The position numbers were made by a program, and so were the translations under genes. The notes beneath the pieces are model-generated. The model was not told where the DNA came from and did not search any database. It saw nothing but the letters and a program-made list of their open reading frames with translations. Positions 38,159 to 57,238 of a stretch of DNA of 64,000 bases are shown piece by piece. Source of the stretch: Amoebidium appalachense (Eukaryota > Ichthyosporea). The stretch covers positions 10,602,001 through 10,666,000 of the forward strand of contig CAVNZM010000008.1 in the NCBI GenBank assembly GCA_963693365.1, read 5' to 3'. Each line of letters begins with the position of its first letter. The stretch's first letter is position 1.

Positions 38159-38637
38159 ACAAACAAACAAATAAAAAACTAAAAAAAATTAAAGAAGAAA
38201 AGAAAAGAAAGAAAGAAAGAAAAAATAAAGAAAGAAAGAAATGAATAAAGAAAGAAAAGGAACTATAAAATAAAACAGTTGATGGAAAAAGAGTGAGTGG
38301 TAAGACAACCGACCATACTGTAGAGAGAGTTCCTACTCCCCCCCCCCCCCCCCCCCCCCGAGAGAGTTCCTACTCCCCCCCCCCCCCCCCCCTTTTTTTT
38401 TTTTTTTCCTTTCTTTCCTTTCTTTCTTTCTTTCTTTCTTTTTTTTTTTTTTTTTGCTCCACTCATTCGGGTCGGGCTGGGCCAGGGTGTGTGCCTGTGA
38501 CCAATCAGGGACTGGCCCATCTAGCCCACTGTAGGCACCTGCGGCGTATTGCCCTGCGGCCACATGCCCGACTGAGCAGATCAGCATTCAAGGCAATCAA
38601 TCCGCGGGTAGCCGTGCTGGAGTATGGTGCACGGTGA
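28674..38637 (+). CDS. F-box / leucine-rich repeat protein (ten exons)
   Basis: Exons: 28674-28768, 31478-31658, 32445-32580, 33783-33955, 34764-34938, 35493-35608, 36126-36221, 36811-36913, 37990-38121, 38486-38637 (TGA 38635-38637). All nine joins agree in phase and give about 452 residues. Residues 4 to about 45 form an F-box (LPDEVLKLVFHCLTPYDLAR then CRRFKALL). LRRs of the cysteine-containing FBXL type follow: LVRLDVSGCRYVDNECL, LQRVSLGGCRRVDDSTLEFL, LQSLTLVDCALTG. The protein is thus a likely SCF ubiquitin-ligase substrate adaptor; its target is unknown. Intron 4 appears to use a GC donor (CAG|GCGAGT). Exons are 95-181 bases in introns of up to 2.7 kb filled with poly(C), poly(G) and (CA)n. 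Intron 1 holds a full poly(C)-tailed element and intron 7 another. It is not a paralogue recognisable at nucleotide level of the 18.7 kb F-box gene. Confidence 0.87.
30003..30327 (+). mobile_element. Poly(C)-tailed element, reference full-length copy
   Basis: The fullest copy. From GCTTCTGCTTACTGCTGCAA it runs through TTTCCCACTGCCCTTGCC, GCATAAGCAACCCTGCTCG, TGATCAAGACGGGTGACC, ACAGTATCTGAGTTGGGTTT, GGTCGAAACTCGGGTACTG, GGGCCCCCCCTGAGGATGGG and the 3' module to AACGCATTCAAA and about 25 C. It has no coding capacity. A weak pol III box-B resemblance lies in GGTCGAAACTC, so a SINE-like element is possible; a poly(C) rather than poly(A) end would be atypical. It lies in intron 1 of the ten-exon F-box/LRR gene. 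Confidence 0.88.
31117..31220 (+). repeat. 52-bp tandem duplication
   Basis: Two copies of a unit containing CCCCTTAATTCGTTTTATGG and ATTACAGCACATACTTATTC, in intron 1 of the F-box/LRR gene, 260 bases before exon 2. Confidence 0.9.
33451..33501 (+). repeat. (AT)n microsatellite
   Basis: An AT dinucleotide run with one phase slip, directly before the tandem exon-edge copies in intron 3 of the F-box/LRR gene. It is the only long AT run in the window. Confidence 0.9.
33513..33760 (+). repeat. Three decayed tandem copies of the exon 4 5' edge
   Basis: Segments starting near 33513, 33600 and 33701 each match the first ~58 bases of exon 4 (33783 onward), sharing CACCTGGGT, CTCTCTCGT and AGTCTTTCTCTTACCAAC. 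Units repeat every 80-100 bases and are separated by T-rich sequence like the true polypyrimidine tract. The first and third keep an AG at the acceptor position; stops and base loss (for example GGGTTAAC) make them non-coding. Only the fourth, true copy continues the reading frame. Confidence 0.88.
36240..36388 (+). mobile_element. Poly(C)-tailed element, in intron 7 of the F-box/LRR gene
   Basis: From GCCCCCCTGAGGATGGGCTC through the CATACTCTTTATGTGTGG body to a changed end (GACGAAATCTACC) and the C tail. It lies in sense orientation and begins about 18 bases after the exon 7 donor. Confidence 0.85.
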
Positions 38638-38721
38638 GGGGATGGCGTTGTGTTGTGTTTGTGGGGTTGTTGGGGCGGTGGTGTGATATGCGTGGGTTGG
38701 TTTTTGGTGGTGGTGGTGGTT

Positions 38722-39025
38722 AAAAGAGGAGGGGGGGGGGGGGGGGTTTGAATGCGGAACACAGTACGAAGTACGCATACACGATGAGAAGCATGGTGCA
38801 GGACACATGCAAAGGCAAACATTCAAGTATGCAGCATCAGCCATGCGCACAGTATGCGTCATAAGCAGAGCCCATCCTCAGGGAGGGCCCAAGTCATCAA
38901 TTGCGTCTGAGTTTCGACCCCTTAGCCCGCGTATATACGACGCTCCAACTCAGACAGCAGCATCAACTGAACTTGGGTGGGTCAACCCGTCTTGATCAAA
39001 GACGAGCAGGGTTGCTTATGCAAGC
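38722..39025 (-). mobile_element. Poly(C)-tailed element, second subfamily, reversed
   Basis: On the minus strand it contains CAGGGTTGCTTATGC-complementary 5' sequence, a diverged middle, CCTGAGGATGGGCTCTGC, GAATGTTTGCCTTTGCATGT and GTGTTCCGCATTCAAA plus the C tail. It is the only near full-length copy of the second subfamily, starting about 85 bases beyond the F-box/LRR stop codon. Confidence 0.85.
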
Positions 39026-40186
39026 AAGGTGAGCAAAACGGTGAAGATGTGTGTGCAAACTAATGCAGTGCAGCGACAAACGCGTGTGCTTACAGATGCA
39101 CGACACAGAGCAACCATGCCCGGTTGCATGGAAGTAAAGATGTCTGGGGGGGGCGTCGGTGGTGCTGGTGGTGGGGAAGGGATGGTGTTGTGGAGAGAGA
39201 GAGGGGGGGGGGAGGAGGAGGGGGGGCAGCAGGGGCTTTAATTTTTTTTTTGGTCCAAGACGTGGATATTGGTGCATCTGTCTGTTTTTTTTTGTTTTTT
39301 TTTCTTAGTTTTTGTGTTTGTTTGTTTGTTGGTCTTTATTTGTATGTTTGTGGTTGGGTCGGGGGGTGGGGTGGGGTAAGTGGGGGGGAGGATCATCTTC
39401 TTTTTCTTTTCTTTTCTTTTTTTTTTGTGGCGGGGGAGGGGTTTACACACTTTTTATTGCGTGGACACTGCCGGAGGCCCAGCCACATTCGACGGCCTAC
39501 TGCGTTTTCCAGCACAGCAATCAAATGCAGCCAGTGACATATGTACATGCTAGGCAACAATGAGCGCCATCGTAGTGTATGACACCCCTATTACATTTTA
39601 TGGGTAAGCAGAGGCTAGCATCGCGGGGGAGGGGGGGGGGGGGGGGGGGGGGAGTTTCACCCTATGATTTTGAGAAAATCGATGCAAGCTAAGCCAATTC
39701 AGGCTGCTTGGGGGTAACACGTAACACCGTGGGTTCTATTTGAATGCTGTAAATATGTGAATGCTGTAACTATGTGAATGCTGTAATGTATGACTCGAGG
39801 CTGTTATTCAAGCAGCATTTAGATGTAACACTTTTTTTTTTCTCTTCTTTTTTTTTTTTTTTTCTGCGTGTGTGTGCGTGTGTGTGTGTGTGTGTGGGGG
39901 GGGGGGGGGGTAAGAGGCTCCGGCTTGTAATTGTGAAGGAGCATTTGCTAGGTGGGAACTGTTCAGTTACAGTACTGTTTGGACTAGTCGACTGGGAATG
40001 AATGCAAACAAGAGTCCTGCATTGTTCAATTCGTTTGTTTGTATAACAATTATTATTTGTATATTAATTATTAACAATTATTCCTGCTCTTCCCAGTCAC
40101 GTACTTAGCCTGTTCACGCCTATCTCGCCCCCGCGTACTTGGGGACCGCCTGGGGCCCCATACGCCAGGAACCATAACTGTCTTCC

Positions 40187-40281
40187 TATTGGCTAGTACA
40201 TAATCCTGATCTATCCTGAGAGACTATCTGTAATCCTGTTGGACGATGTATTTGCGGACTGGCATCCGCGCAGGTATATAA
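40187..40281 (+). promoter_or_regulatory. Orphan CCAAT/TATA promoter-like segment
   Basis: A reverse CCAAT box (CCTATTGGCTAG) lies about 85 bases before GTATATAAAGCAG, the classical spacing of a pol II core promoter. No gene follows on the plus strand. The region about 40025-40395 is GC-balanced and unique within the window and could be a solo LTR; I could not define terminal TG/CA or target duplications. Confidence 0.35.
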
Positions 40282-40624
40282 AGCAGCCGGACCATCCTCA
40301 GATGGTACCGGAGGATCCGAGATCTCAAACCACTTCCTGCGAACCTCTCCTCTACTCTCGATCCGCTATGTAGAAGTGATTGTCTCTTACAGAGGTCACA
40401 GGACCGAATCCTGCATCTGCTCCACATTTTTCTGTAGGAGGGAAGGGAGAGAGAACAAAGAAAAGAGTGAGAGAGAGAGAGGGAGGAGGGGGGAGGGGGG
40501 GGGGAGGGGAGGGGGGGGGGGGGGGGGGGGGGGGGGGACGACACACACACACAGAAAGAGAGAGAGATAAAAACTTGACGAGGCTGGGTTGGAGGGGGGA
40601 GAGGAGGGGAAGGCGGGCGGTGGA

Positions 40625-40658
<34 letters not shown>

Positions 40659-41106
40659 AGAGAGGGGGGTATGTGTTAGCGGTTTGGAAATATGGAGGAG
40701 ACAACAAAGAGCAACAGCAACGTCACAAAAATGAGAAGTGTGTAGGCAGAAGACAGTTGAACAGAGCCCATTATCCGGGGGGAGGGGGGGGGGGGGAGGG
40801 GGAAGGGGAGGAGGAGACGGGGAAGAAGGAGAGGCGAGTGCATGTGTGCATGTGCACCTGTGTCTTACTCTGCTCCACTTCAGCAGTCAGAACGTTGTTT
40901 CTATGCAAAAGAGCCTGCATTTGCTATCTATAGAAAGGGGGGCTGTGCCCAGGCTTGTTGATGTAAAAAACACAATTAAGTTGCGCACTTTCATTTGTGA
41001 GGGTACCCGTGACCTCGTACCGATCACGAGTGTGTAGAGAAAAGTTTGAAACAACCACAAGGGCCAGAAGAGAGAGACTGTGTGTTAGTGTGTGGTCGTG
41101 GTGCAC

Positions 41107-41147
<41 letters not shown>

Positions 41148-41246
41148 CACACGTGAGTGTGGCCGCATATGCTTGTGTGCTCCTTGCAATATTCGGCATG
41201 GCAGAAGGGTTGTGGAGGGATAGGGGGGGGGGGGGGGGGGGCATAC

Positions 41247-43930
41247 CATTGCCCAGTCAAGGGCCTCTGTATAGCATCTGTCAGCTCTTGGATCCTTTCG
41301 ATTTCCTCAACGGTCCGAGGGGGCCAAATTTCCTCGGCAACAGATCGAGACATAAATCTGGGACACGTTGCAAGGGCAGTAAGGTCCATATTAGGAAAAT
41401 GAATGATCACTCAGGAAGAGACGCTCGGGTGGCCCCTTAAAGCGTCGAGGCTGCACAAGGACTCCAAGCCATTTAACTCGAGTTTCTTACAGGCGGTAGC
41501 ACCCACCAGAGCGCTAATGTCGGTCAATTTGGAACAATGGGAAATGATTACCGTATTTAGCATGGGTGCGCGCATGGGCACGTGACCGAGAGAAACAAGG
41601 TCGTTTGATTGGACGATCACTAACGTACTTAAGTTGGGGTGATGAATTTCAGACAGCGTGTCCCAAGCAACACCTATAAGATCGACAACGGAAGGCGGCA
41701 CCTGGACCGTGGCGGCTGTTTCGGACACCTCGAAATTGAGACGCTTTTCACCATGTTGCATTTTGAAATTCCTCCGAAATCACGCAGCGCCGCGCAATCA
41801 TGGACCCCAACTTTCTGCATGTGCCTGTGCGTGTACGTCGCCGAAATGTGCGTAATTTCCTTGTTGTTTTCGATTTTCAGCTCGCAAAGCAACGGCATTT
41901 CGTCCAACGTAATTGCTACATTGACCCCTTGCTCCCCGTCATCTACCAAAACCCAGCAGCCGATTGTAAGCGCGGCAAATTGGGCTAGCCAGCCCATGGA
42001 AAATGCGACGTAGTGAAGGGAAAGCTCTCTCATCGTCTTGGCGGATTCATCCAGAAACTTTGCGGGCATTCCCATATGCACCGCACGCTGAAAGGCGGCT
42101 CTCGTGGATTCGACGCTCATGAAATACGACTCCAGTTTTTTCGTTTCGAAATCCGGAAGCGTACCGTGGATAGCGTAGCACTCGATAGCGATTTTGCGCA
42201 AATTCGGGCACGTTCCGATCGCTGACACATCCACCGTTCCCTTACACTCAACCTCGAGTACCTCCAAATTAGGAAGGTGGGGAAGCACTAGGAGACGGCC
42301 GTGCCGGGACGATTCTGTAGATACCGACAGACGTTTTAAACATTTGCACACCTCAAGAGCGTCTAAACGGAACGTCGTAGAATGCAGGTGGCCCTGAATG
42401 TCGATCTCAATATCAGTCATGTTTGGGAACACCCGGGATAACGCTGGCAACATTGCACACTCCCTAACGTCTACAAGTGCAAACTTGAGTATTTTCAAAT
42501 TCGGTTTGCTCTGCGTGGTCGACGTTTGGTCCAGACGGCCAAGGAGGCCAATGAAAGGAAGAAATGGTCTCTGCAGACACAGGCTTTCCACAGCCGGACA
42601 TTTGTTCCATACCGTCCGTAAATATTCGTTTGGTGTATTCAATGGACCGGACCATCTCATAAAGGCAACGGTTTTTAGTCTATCCCCGACCGATCCGAGC
42701 GCCACATCCACGAGCTCGCACAGAAATTTCTCATCCGCATCTTGCATGGCCCTTACGTGTGAGACTTCCACCGTGTCCACGTTAGAAAGATCGGCCAATT
42801 AGGGACAAAACTGGAGTGTAAGCTGCCTCTGTGTGTCGTCCATTTCGACATGATCCCCTTGTAACACGAACCTTACCGCTCCAATCGCCGTATGCCACGG
42901 TTTGAATTCGCTCAAACTACATAACGTAAACTCGCCCCCCTTCTGAGACTCTGAATCCTCTTCTTCAACCTCCGCTGAATCATTTTCCCCCGTTTCCGAC
43001 AAACAATTGGAATCCTGGTCCGGAAATCGGAAAGCGTCGATTGCGATTAGGCCTGCCTGGGGGGAACGTGCTAGAGAGCAGCAACGACTGGAAACGAGGG
43101 GAAACGATAGACGGCAATCAAGTGACAAATAGCGCAAAATCTTGAAGAGGATCTCGTTGGGAAGGCAGAGTTAGGGGGCATCTGTGTGTGCAAATAGTCA
43201 ATACGGTGATAACTAATTTAGAGGGTAACGGTGGAACCCTATTAATTGCTTTATACTATTAGTAACAGAAGGCCGATAGATAAGAGTAGATGATCCTAGC
43301 CAAATCAGATTGGGCCACCACTACTTGAACAAGTGCAAAAGGGACATTGAGTTTTAACAGAAACGTAGGGTGTTGCTAATATCAGGAAAATAGTAATATC
43401 CCTTTTCTCGAGGGTTGGATTAGTCGCTATGATCAAGCAGGCACCTAGGTGATCACATGTACACACGTGCACGAACAGCTGGACAATTACTGTATGCAGT
43501 ACAGTTGCAGGCACACAGGCACCATTTGTGCATGGCACACACACACACACACATTTGCATCAACATGCCCAGACATATGGTATATAATACAGAGGTGGGC
43601 TATGTAAGCAAAAAGCTAGCGTGCCAAGTGCTAAACAGAATTACTTTACGACGCTTATGTAGGCAGATAGGCGGATAAATCAAGGTGTTGGTATGCATTC
43701 GGATGATAGATTTTCTGTGTTCTTTTTTTCCTTACGAGTGCCCTAACTCGTGAAAAAAATGCTATGCACCCAGGAAGGGGTGTATTCATGCAGCTATAAA
43801 ACTTTGATTGTGTTTGTTGTATGTGTGTGTGTGCACGTGTGTGTTTCTGTCATGATGTCATTTGCGTGTGCATGCCTGCCTGCCTGCCTGCCTGTGTGTG
43901 TGTGTGTGTCTGTGTGTGTGTGTCTGTGCA

Positions 43931-43961
<31 letters not shown>

Positions 43962-43983
43962 GCACGCGCGCGCGGGCGCGCCT

Positions 43984-44061
<78 letters not shown>

Positions 44062-44891
44062 ACGTGCGCGTTTGCGTGTTTTTGACAATGTGAGCATCCG
44101 CGCGAGTGTGTGTGTGTGTGTGTCTGTGTGTGTTTGTGTGTGCATGTGTGTGTACCATGTGTCCGTGTGTATGTGTGTGACTGTGTACACGCGTGGGCAC
44201 GACATGACGCACGCATGCAGGCGCGTGTGCACAACTCTCACGTGTGCGTAGCACTGCAGAAAGGGAGAGAATACCGGGTGGAAGGGTGAGCGGGCAGGAG
44301 GGAGAGAACGACTCAGACGGAGAGATGCAGGGAGGAAAAAAAGGAGGGAAGGGGGGGCGGGAGCGGGAGGGTGTGGGAGGTGGGGAGGGAAGGAGGGGAG
44401 GAGGGTGGGTGGGGGGGAGGGTGGGTGGGTGCTTGGGAGGGAGAAAGAGACGGAGGGAGAACTGGAGAGAGGGAGGGTGGGAGAGGGGAGAGTGAGAGAG
44501 TGACTGTATGTATGGCACTATGTCTGAAGAGAGAGGGGGACGGGGGGGGGGAGGGGAAGGGGGGCGGAGATGGTGCCGGCCAGGATCCTGACAGAAATAC
44601 ATAAAAAAAGCTACATGAACAAAGGAATACATGGACAACACGCAGATAATTGCAGAGGTAGCGGGGCTTTACAGGGGAGGCAAAACCTGCAAAAGCAACA
44701 GCAGGGCGGCAGCTGCAGAATGTTCTCACATAGCAAAAGCCCCCGGATGCCATCAACCATGCTTCATTCACTGTCCATGAAAAGCAAATAATGTTTGTTT
44801 GCACTGAGCATGCAGACTTTTTACACATACCTTGTGTACCAGTGTTGGGACTCGGCTCCAAGACACCACTGTTTTTACTCCTGTCCCCCAT
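41247..44891 (-). pseudogene. Inactivated inverted copy of the F-box / leucine-rich gene
   Basis: Exon 1 (44831-44891) and exon 2 (41247-43181) correspond to those of the gene at 18706-22369, with the same first-exon length, splice sites and phase. Similarity extends through intron 1 and both flanks, so a genomic segment of about 4 kb was copied, not an mRNA. The coding sequence is broken: stop TAA at 43171-43173, just before the F-box, stop TAA at 42799-42801 where the intact copy reads Glu, a net 4-base deletion near 41712-41728 that shifts frame, and stop TGA at 41411-41413. The leucine-rich body is otherwise still recognisable, so decay is fairly recent. It could be transcribed, but cannot encode the full F-box protein. 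Confidence 0.88.
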
Positions 44892-45867
44892 GATTGATGC
44901 CGGCCTTGAGAAGACGAGCCTCGCTCCCACGCAAGCGGGGCCGTGTCAACCGCAAAATATAACCCAAACACCAAAAATTATCACAAAGAAAAAGAGAAGA
45001 GAAAGCCTTGAAGCATGAAAGAAAAGCAAACAAAATGGCAGGAACCCGAGGCACCTTAACAAAACTGGCTGTGGCTGGTTCTATTATCTCACGGTCCACA
45101 GGCGAGGCACGTAAACGAACGCTCTGTCAGTGACCCGTATATATACTCGGCCTGCCCCGCAAGGTTTTTTTTGGAAAACAAGACTGTCCAGAAGACACGT
45201 GTGTGCAAGAGGCTCATCATTTCCGGCTTCGATCACTATCAGTCGTAACAAAAAACTATGAAATTTAAGTATATGCTATTTGCTATTGTTAACTAATTTG
45301 ATGTGCTTGACCCCTTTTTCTCATTTTTATTGATATTTGAATCCCAGCCATCCAAAATTTGATATTTGCGAGAAATGGCTGGGTGCGTACTTAACCAATC
45401 ACAGAGGGTTGCGACCTTCAAGTCCTCTCTGCGTCTTACACTTTGGTGCCTCGAGTTAGCCCATGTTTACGCACATTGAGATAGTTTTGTGGCATACTTA
45501 TGAAGAGGCACACTTACAGATGTTATATAAGATATGGTACACAAGAGAGATACGATAATCCAGCATACATACGCACACTTGAACGTTAGCGCTCTGACTG
45601 AAACACAGATCTGTCCTGCTGATCTTGGACACATACAATCTATTGGCCGCAGACGTTAAACTATCAAGACAGTGTATATATTTTTAGAACATTTGCAGCA
45701 GTTTCTTTTTACAGGTATTGACAGACCACCCATATGGGCGCATCTGCACTCCACTTCTGTCCACCCGTATTCACACTTACATTTCCAACCAAAACCACGA
45801 AAGTATTCACAACCTCAACATCACCTTAGTTCAATCATACGTACTGAATACACCACCAAACATTGCC
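44892..45867. other. Divergent upstream region, F-box pseudogene (-) / pseudo-GTPase (+)
   Basis: It includes GTATATATAC near 45127, usable as a TATA box on either strand, and a CCAATCA box at 45395-45401. The first ~140 bases match the 5' flank of the intact F-box gene at about 18540-18700. No coding signal. Confidence 0.5.
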
Positions 45868-53017
<7,150 letters not shown>

Positions 53018-53617
53018 CACGTGCTTGTTTCTCCCCCCCCCCCCCCCCCCCCTATTTTTTTTCTTTTTGTTTCATTTTTTTTTTGGCACCTCTTTTGTTT
53101 TCCCGAGGTTTCTTTTTCTTCAGTGCATGTGCACCAGCCTGAAGCGGATCGCGCTTTCCCTCGCATCATCCCCGTTCTTTATTCTATTCCTATGTTCTAT
53201 ATACATTGGTGGGTACACCGTTTTTTCCAGATTTTCATGTGCTTTCTTGAATATGCAACAATTGCATTTAGACATCCCAGACCTGCTGCACAAATCTTTT
53301 TTTGCCCCGTTCCCATTGTGGTATTACGACTATAACTATACGGTTCTGACGGTATGCATTCCTGATGTGGTTAATGAAGTCAGTTTATGGACTCCTAGTT
53401 GGGTTAAATAACTCAGCCTTGTGATTGGCTGCGGGTAAGGGCTGTGTATGCACGGCCTGTGGGCCCCATGGGATTATAGTAGGGTGAAAGGCTTTGTGTA
53501 CTACCGTAGTCTTGCAGTTGAGTTGCAAATAGAATATTGGATATTTTTTTTGATGGAGTCGGGTGCGGGGTGCCTGGGGGGGGAAGGGGGGGGGGGGGGG
53601 GGGGGGGGGGGGTGGGA

Positions 53618-53651
<34 letters not shown>

Positions 53652-53867
53652 GGGGAGGGGGATATTTAGGCTTAAGTTCTTCGACTATGGGACGGAATCC
53701 CGGAAAGTCCTCTTCCTGGCTAAACGAATTAACCCGTAATGGATAATCATCTGTAATCCGTAGAGTGCTTCATAATGGCACGGAGTGTCAGATAGGGAAT
53801 TACTATTGTGATGATGGTGATACCATGTGTTCATTGCGTAACACGCATCATGCGAGTGACCCCCACA

Positions 53868-53905
<38 letters not shown>

Positions 53906-54082
53906 TCCCGCGCGGACACCCACCCACTCCCCACCACTACCACGTACATACGCTACTCCACCTCTAGAGACACACACCCACGCTGTCATACGCATGTGCA
54001 CGTGCACACATAAACCATGCCCATGTGCACGCGTACACATGCTGACTCCTGGACCACGCGGGGAGCGGGGAGGGGGGAGGTT

Positions 54083-54240
54083 AGGGAGCCGTTACTGACG
54101 GAGCAAAAGTACGCATTTAGACGGATAATCCAGTCCGGAGTGCAAAGCAAACAAAAAGAGTATACACAATAAGCAGAGCTCATGATCCTCAGGGCGAGCC
54201 CACGCGTCATCCACAGTACCCGAGTTTCGACGCATCCACG
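54083..54240 (-). mobile_element. Degenerate poly(C)-tailed element, reversed
   Basis: On the minus strand the internal module GTCGAAACTCGGGTACTGTG, CCTGAGGATC and a diverged 3' body are visible. There is no long C tail; the end near 54065-54085 is G-rich. Confidence 0.75.
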
Positions 54241-54291
54241 GTGGTGGGGTGGGTGGTGTGTGCATGCGTGTGTGAGTGTGTACACACGTGT

Positions 54292-54322
<31 letters not shown>

Positions 54323-54335
54323 GGGTGGTGGTGGT

Positions 54336-54403
<68 letters not shown>

Positions 54404-55352
54404 GCTCTTGGCTCTTCTACACACGGATGAGTCCTTCACCAGGGAGCGCGATTTGAGTGACGGGAACATAATATGGCGGTTTCAATATCGATGTACGCGT
54501 ACCACACCAACATACTACGGGTACACAGGCACTTGATAGTAGTGGTGTGTCTATAATAGAATAGATTCAACCTGTCATGCCCATGCATATCGTACATATT
54601 AATCGTTTCCACCCAAATACGGGTGAGAAGCCACAGAGCACATCATTCAACGAAAGCGGGACACTCCCTACTATTTTCTTCCTTACGTCAACCTGATTTG
54701 TTATTAGCGGAATCAAAAACCACGTTGCAGATGGTACGTAACGATTCGGGCAAACTGAAATGTGCATACATACATGCTATTTCATTAGCGCCCAAAGGAT
54801 CCACATGCACCCACCTTAAGTCATTCGCATTCTTTTTGTTCCTTTAGAGTTGGTTCTGCACCCTTTCAGAAAAACAACCCACCCACGACATACATAACTC
54901 CCACGCAAACACCCAGCTTGACTATGTTTTGCGTTTGTGGGTAACCACTCAGTAGATCTACGTGCTTCAACATTCTATTCATGTGTATGCGTGTGCCTCT
55001 GTATGGATGCACATGCCTTTGTGTGTAGATATCACCATAATTTCATCAACAATACATAACACTACCCAATAAGAGCACTCGGACCGTCGTATAACCACCA
55101 GCCTTCCCGCCTCAGCAACCACCAACCGGTCATACCCATGCCTCTCATAACTGTGTGTTTTACGGGTATCACACGTTTCCTTGTCCATACATCCAACAGC
55201 ACAACCCCAACACACTCAGCAAAGCACACAATCACCCACCCACCTTCCGTGCTTATATTATTCCCTAGACGACATCCCTCCCCCCTTCCCCCCCCCCCCC
55301 CCCCCCCCCCTCGCCCCTTCTCCTCTCCCAAACCTCTCTCCTTCACCATCAC

Positions 55353-55385
55353 ACCCAGGATAAACCCAGGATAAACCCAGGATAA
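55353..55385 (+). repeat. Three 11-bp tandem repeats at the RGS gene 3' end
   Basis: CCCAGGATAAA three times, ending five bases beyond the RGS gene stop codon, so within its 3' UTR. Confidence 0.9.
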
Positions 55386-55389
55386 ACCC

Positions 55390-56060
55390 TCAATCCCCCT
55401 TCATCGCCACCACCTCCCCCTCCACCGCACCATCACTCTCCCCCAAACCTGACCTCTGTGTTGATGACATATTCCTCCCGGACAATCTCCGTGCGATTCG
55501 CGCCACGAACGCAGGTGAAGACCTACTCCTCTTGATCGTCGAATCAGCGACTGAGGGCCTCCCAAGCTCCAAATCCGCAGGGTTGCCCTGTGTGTGTCTC
55601 CTCGTAGGAGGGGTTGCACCCGCGTCGGCGCGGTTTCTCTCCCCCGATGTTTTCTCACCGAAATGGATGTATTCCTGTTGAAGCCTTTGCATGATTCTCT
55701 TCATCTCCCGCCTCGAAGGCGTAACCTCTATCCCCCGCGCGCGCGAACCAAACCCATCCTCGTTCCCTACAATCCCTCCTGAACCTGAACCCATTGCACC
55801 CAAGAGGAACCCCGAACTGCGTGGTTTCACCCTGAGTGATGGTGTGTGCACGTCCAGGTGTGCGGATGCTGGGGCCCTGCCTGCCGTGTATTGCTGCACG
55901 TATGGCTGTAACTTCTCCTCCACCTCCTTTTGTACCCTCACTAGAAGTGTCTGTACACTCTCCGGCCCGATTTTGTGCCGCTCTTGGCCCAGTCCGTTCA
56001 AGCCGTTGGAGCTGCAAGAGGAGGGGGGAAGGGGGGTTTGAATGCGTCATACAGTACGAA

Positions 56061-56095
<35 letters not shown>

Positions 56096-56156
56096 GGGGG
56101 GTTAGAATGTGTTACGGCGTACAAAAGTACACATCGGCAGAGATGCGGGGCGGGGG

Positions 56157-56187
<31 letters not shown>

Positions 56188-57081
56188 ATACCCTGAATGC
56201 TAATTGCCCAGTGACAATCGTGATGCATCCTAACCCCCCCCCCCCCCCCCCCCCCAACCCGCCTCCGTCCCACTTGTTTCAACCCGCCCCCCTACACCCA
56301 TCCCAAACCCTCCACGCCCGGCTCCCCCCCGCCCCCCCCCCCCCCCCAAAAAAAAAAGCACACGGGGGCTGCGAGAGGGGTGGAGGGGGTGTTCGTGGGT
56401 GGGACGGGTTGCTGAGGTGCGCCTGTCGGCGACTTGACGAGGGGGGAAGGGCAAGGGGGGGGGGAGGAGGGGGGGGGGGGGGGATGCAATATGATGTGTG
56501 TTTTTTTAGGTGCGGATTGTATCATAGAGCATACTGGTACGTGTTGTGGCTGCCAACACATCCCCTCCCCCCCCTTCCCCCAACCCCACATACACACACA
56601 TCCGTGTGGTGCACAGGCGCGCGCATGCGTACAGGCATGCACACAAGCAAGCAAAGCCACACGGAATGTGTTGCAAATAAAATAAACACACTACCGATTC
56701 ACACAGGCACCAAACAGAACCCTCCCTCCTCCTCTCCTCACCCCACTTCCGCCCTTGCTCCGAGGCCCCCGGTGTTATACAACTTTTCATCTCTGCCCAT
56801 CCATTCATTCATCCCTTCTTCCCGTTTCATTCATCTCTGCCCTCCAAAAAGGAGGATTATATGTTCCCTGATTCATTATTTGACAAAGGAGTGACAACAA
56901 ACAAACACACCCAGGCGTCCTCACCACACTTCCATCCCTTACACACACACACACACACAAACACACACACGCGCACACACACCAGCAGGCATGTACATGA
57001 GCACACTCGCACCCACCCACACACACACTCGAAATGTCTTCATGCAATTGTATAGCTGTAGCTGTTGTGCGCAAGCGCACG

Positions 57082-57118
<37 letters not shown>

Positions 57119-57197
57119 GGTGTGTGTATGTGCATAAGTGCAAGTGCGCCTGTGTGTGTGTATGTGCATGTGTGTGTATGCATGTGTGTGCGCGCAC

Positions 57198-57238
<41 letters not shown>

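Larger units (their letters stand above)
38638..41246. other. Convergent spacer between F-box/LRR gene and F-box pseudogene
   Basis: It contains a reversed poly(C)-tailed element at its left, G-rich DNA at 39130-39230, 39640 and 40495-40800, a possible orphan promoter at 40187-40281, and the 3' flank of the pseudogene (about 41130-41246), which matches intron sequence after the intact F-box gene. No gene is supported. Confidence 0.6.
53018..55389. other. Convergent spacer between pseudo-GTPase and RGS gene
   Basis: The first ~400 bases are T-rich and may be the pseudo-GTPase 3' UTR. Then follow G-runs (53580-53670), a C-run (53871-53902), a reversed poly(C)-tailed element, poly(G) with (TG)n at 54240-54402, and mixed DNA at 54420-55270 with no supported gene. 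Confidence 0.6.
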
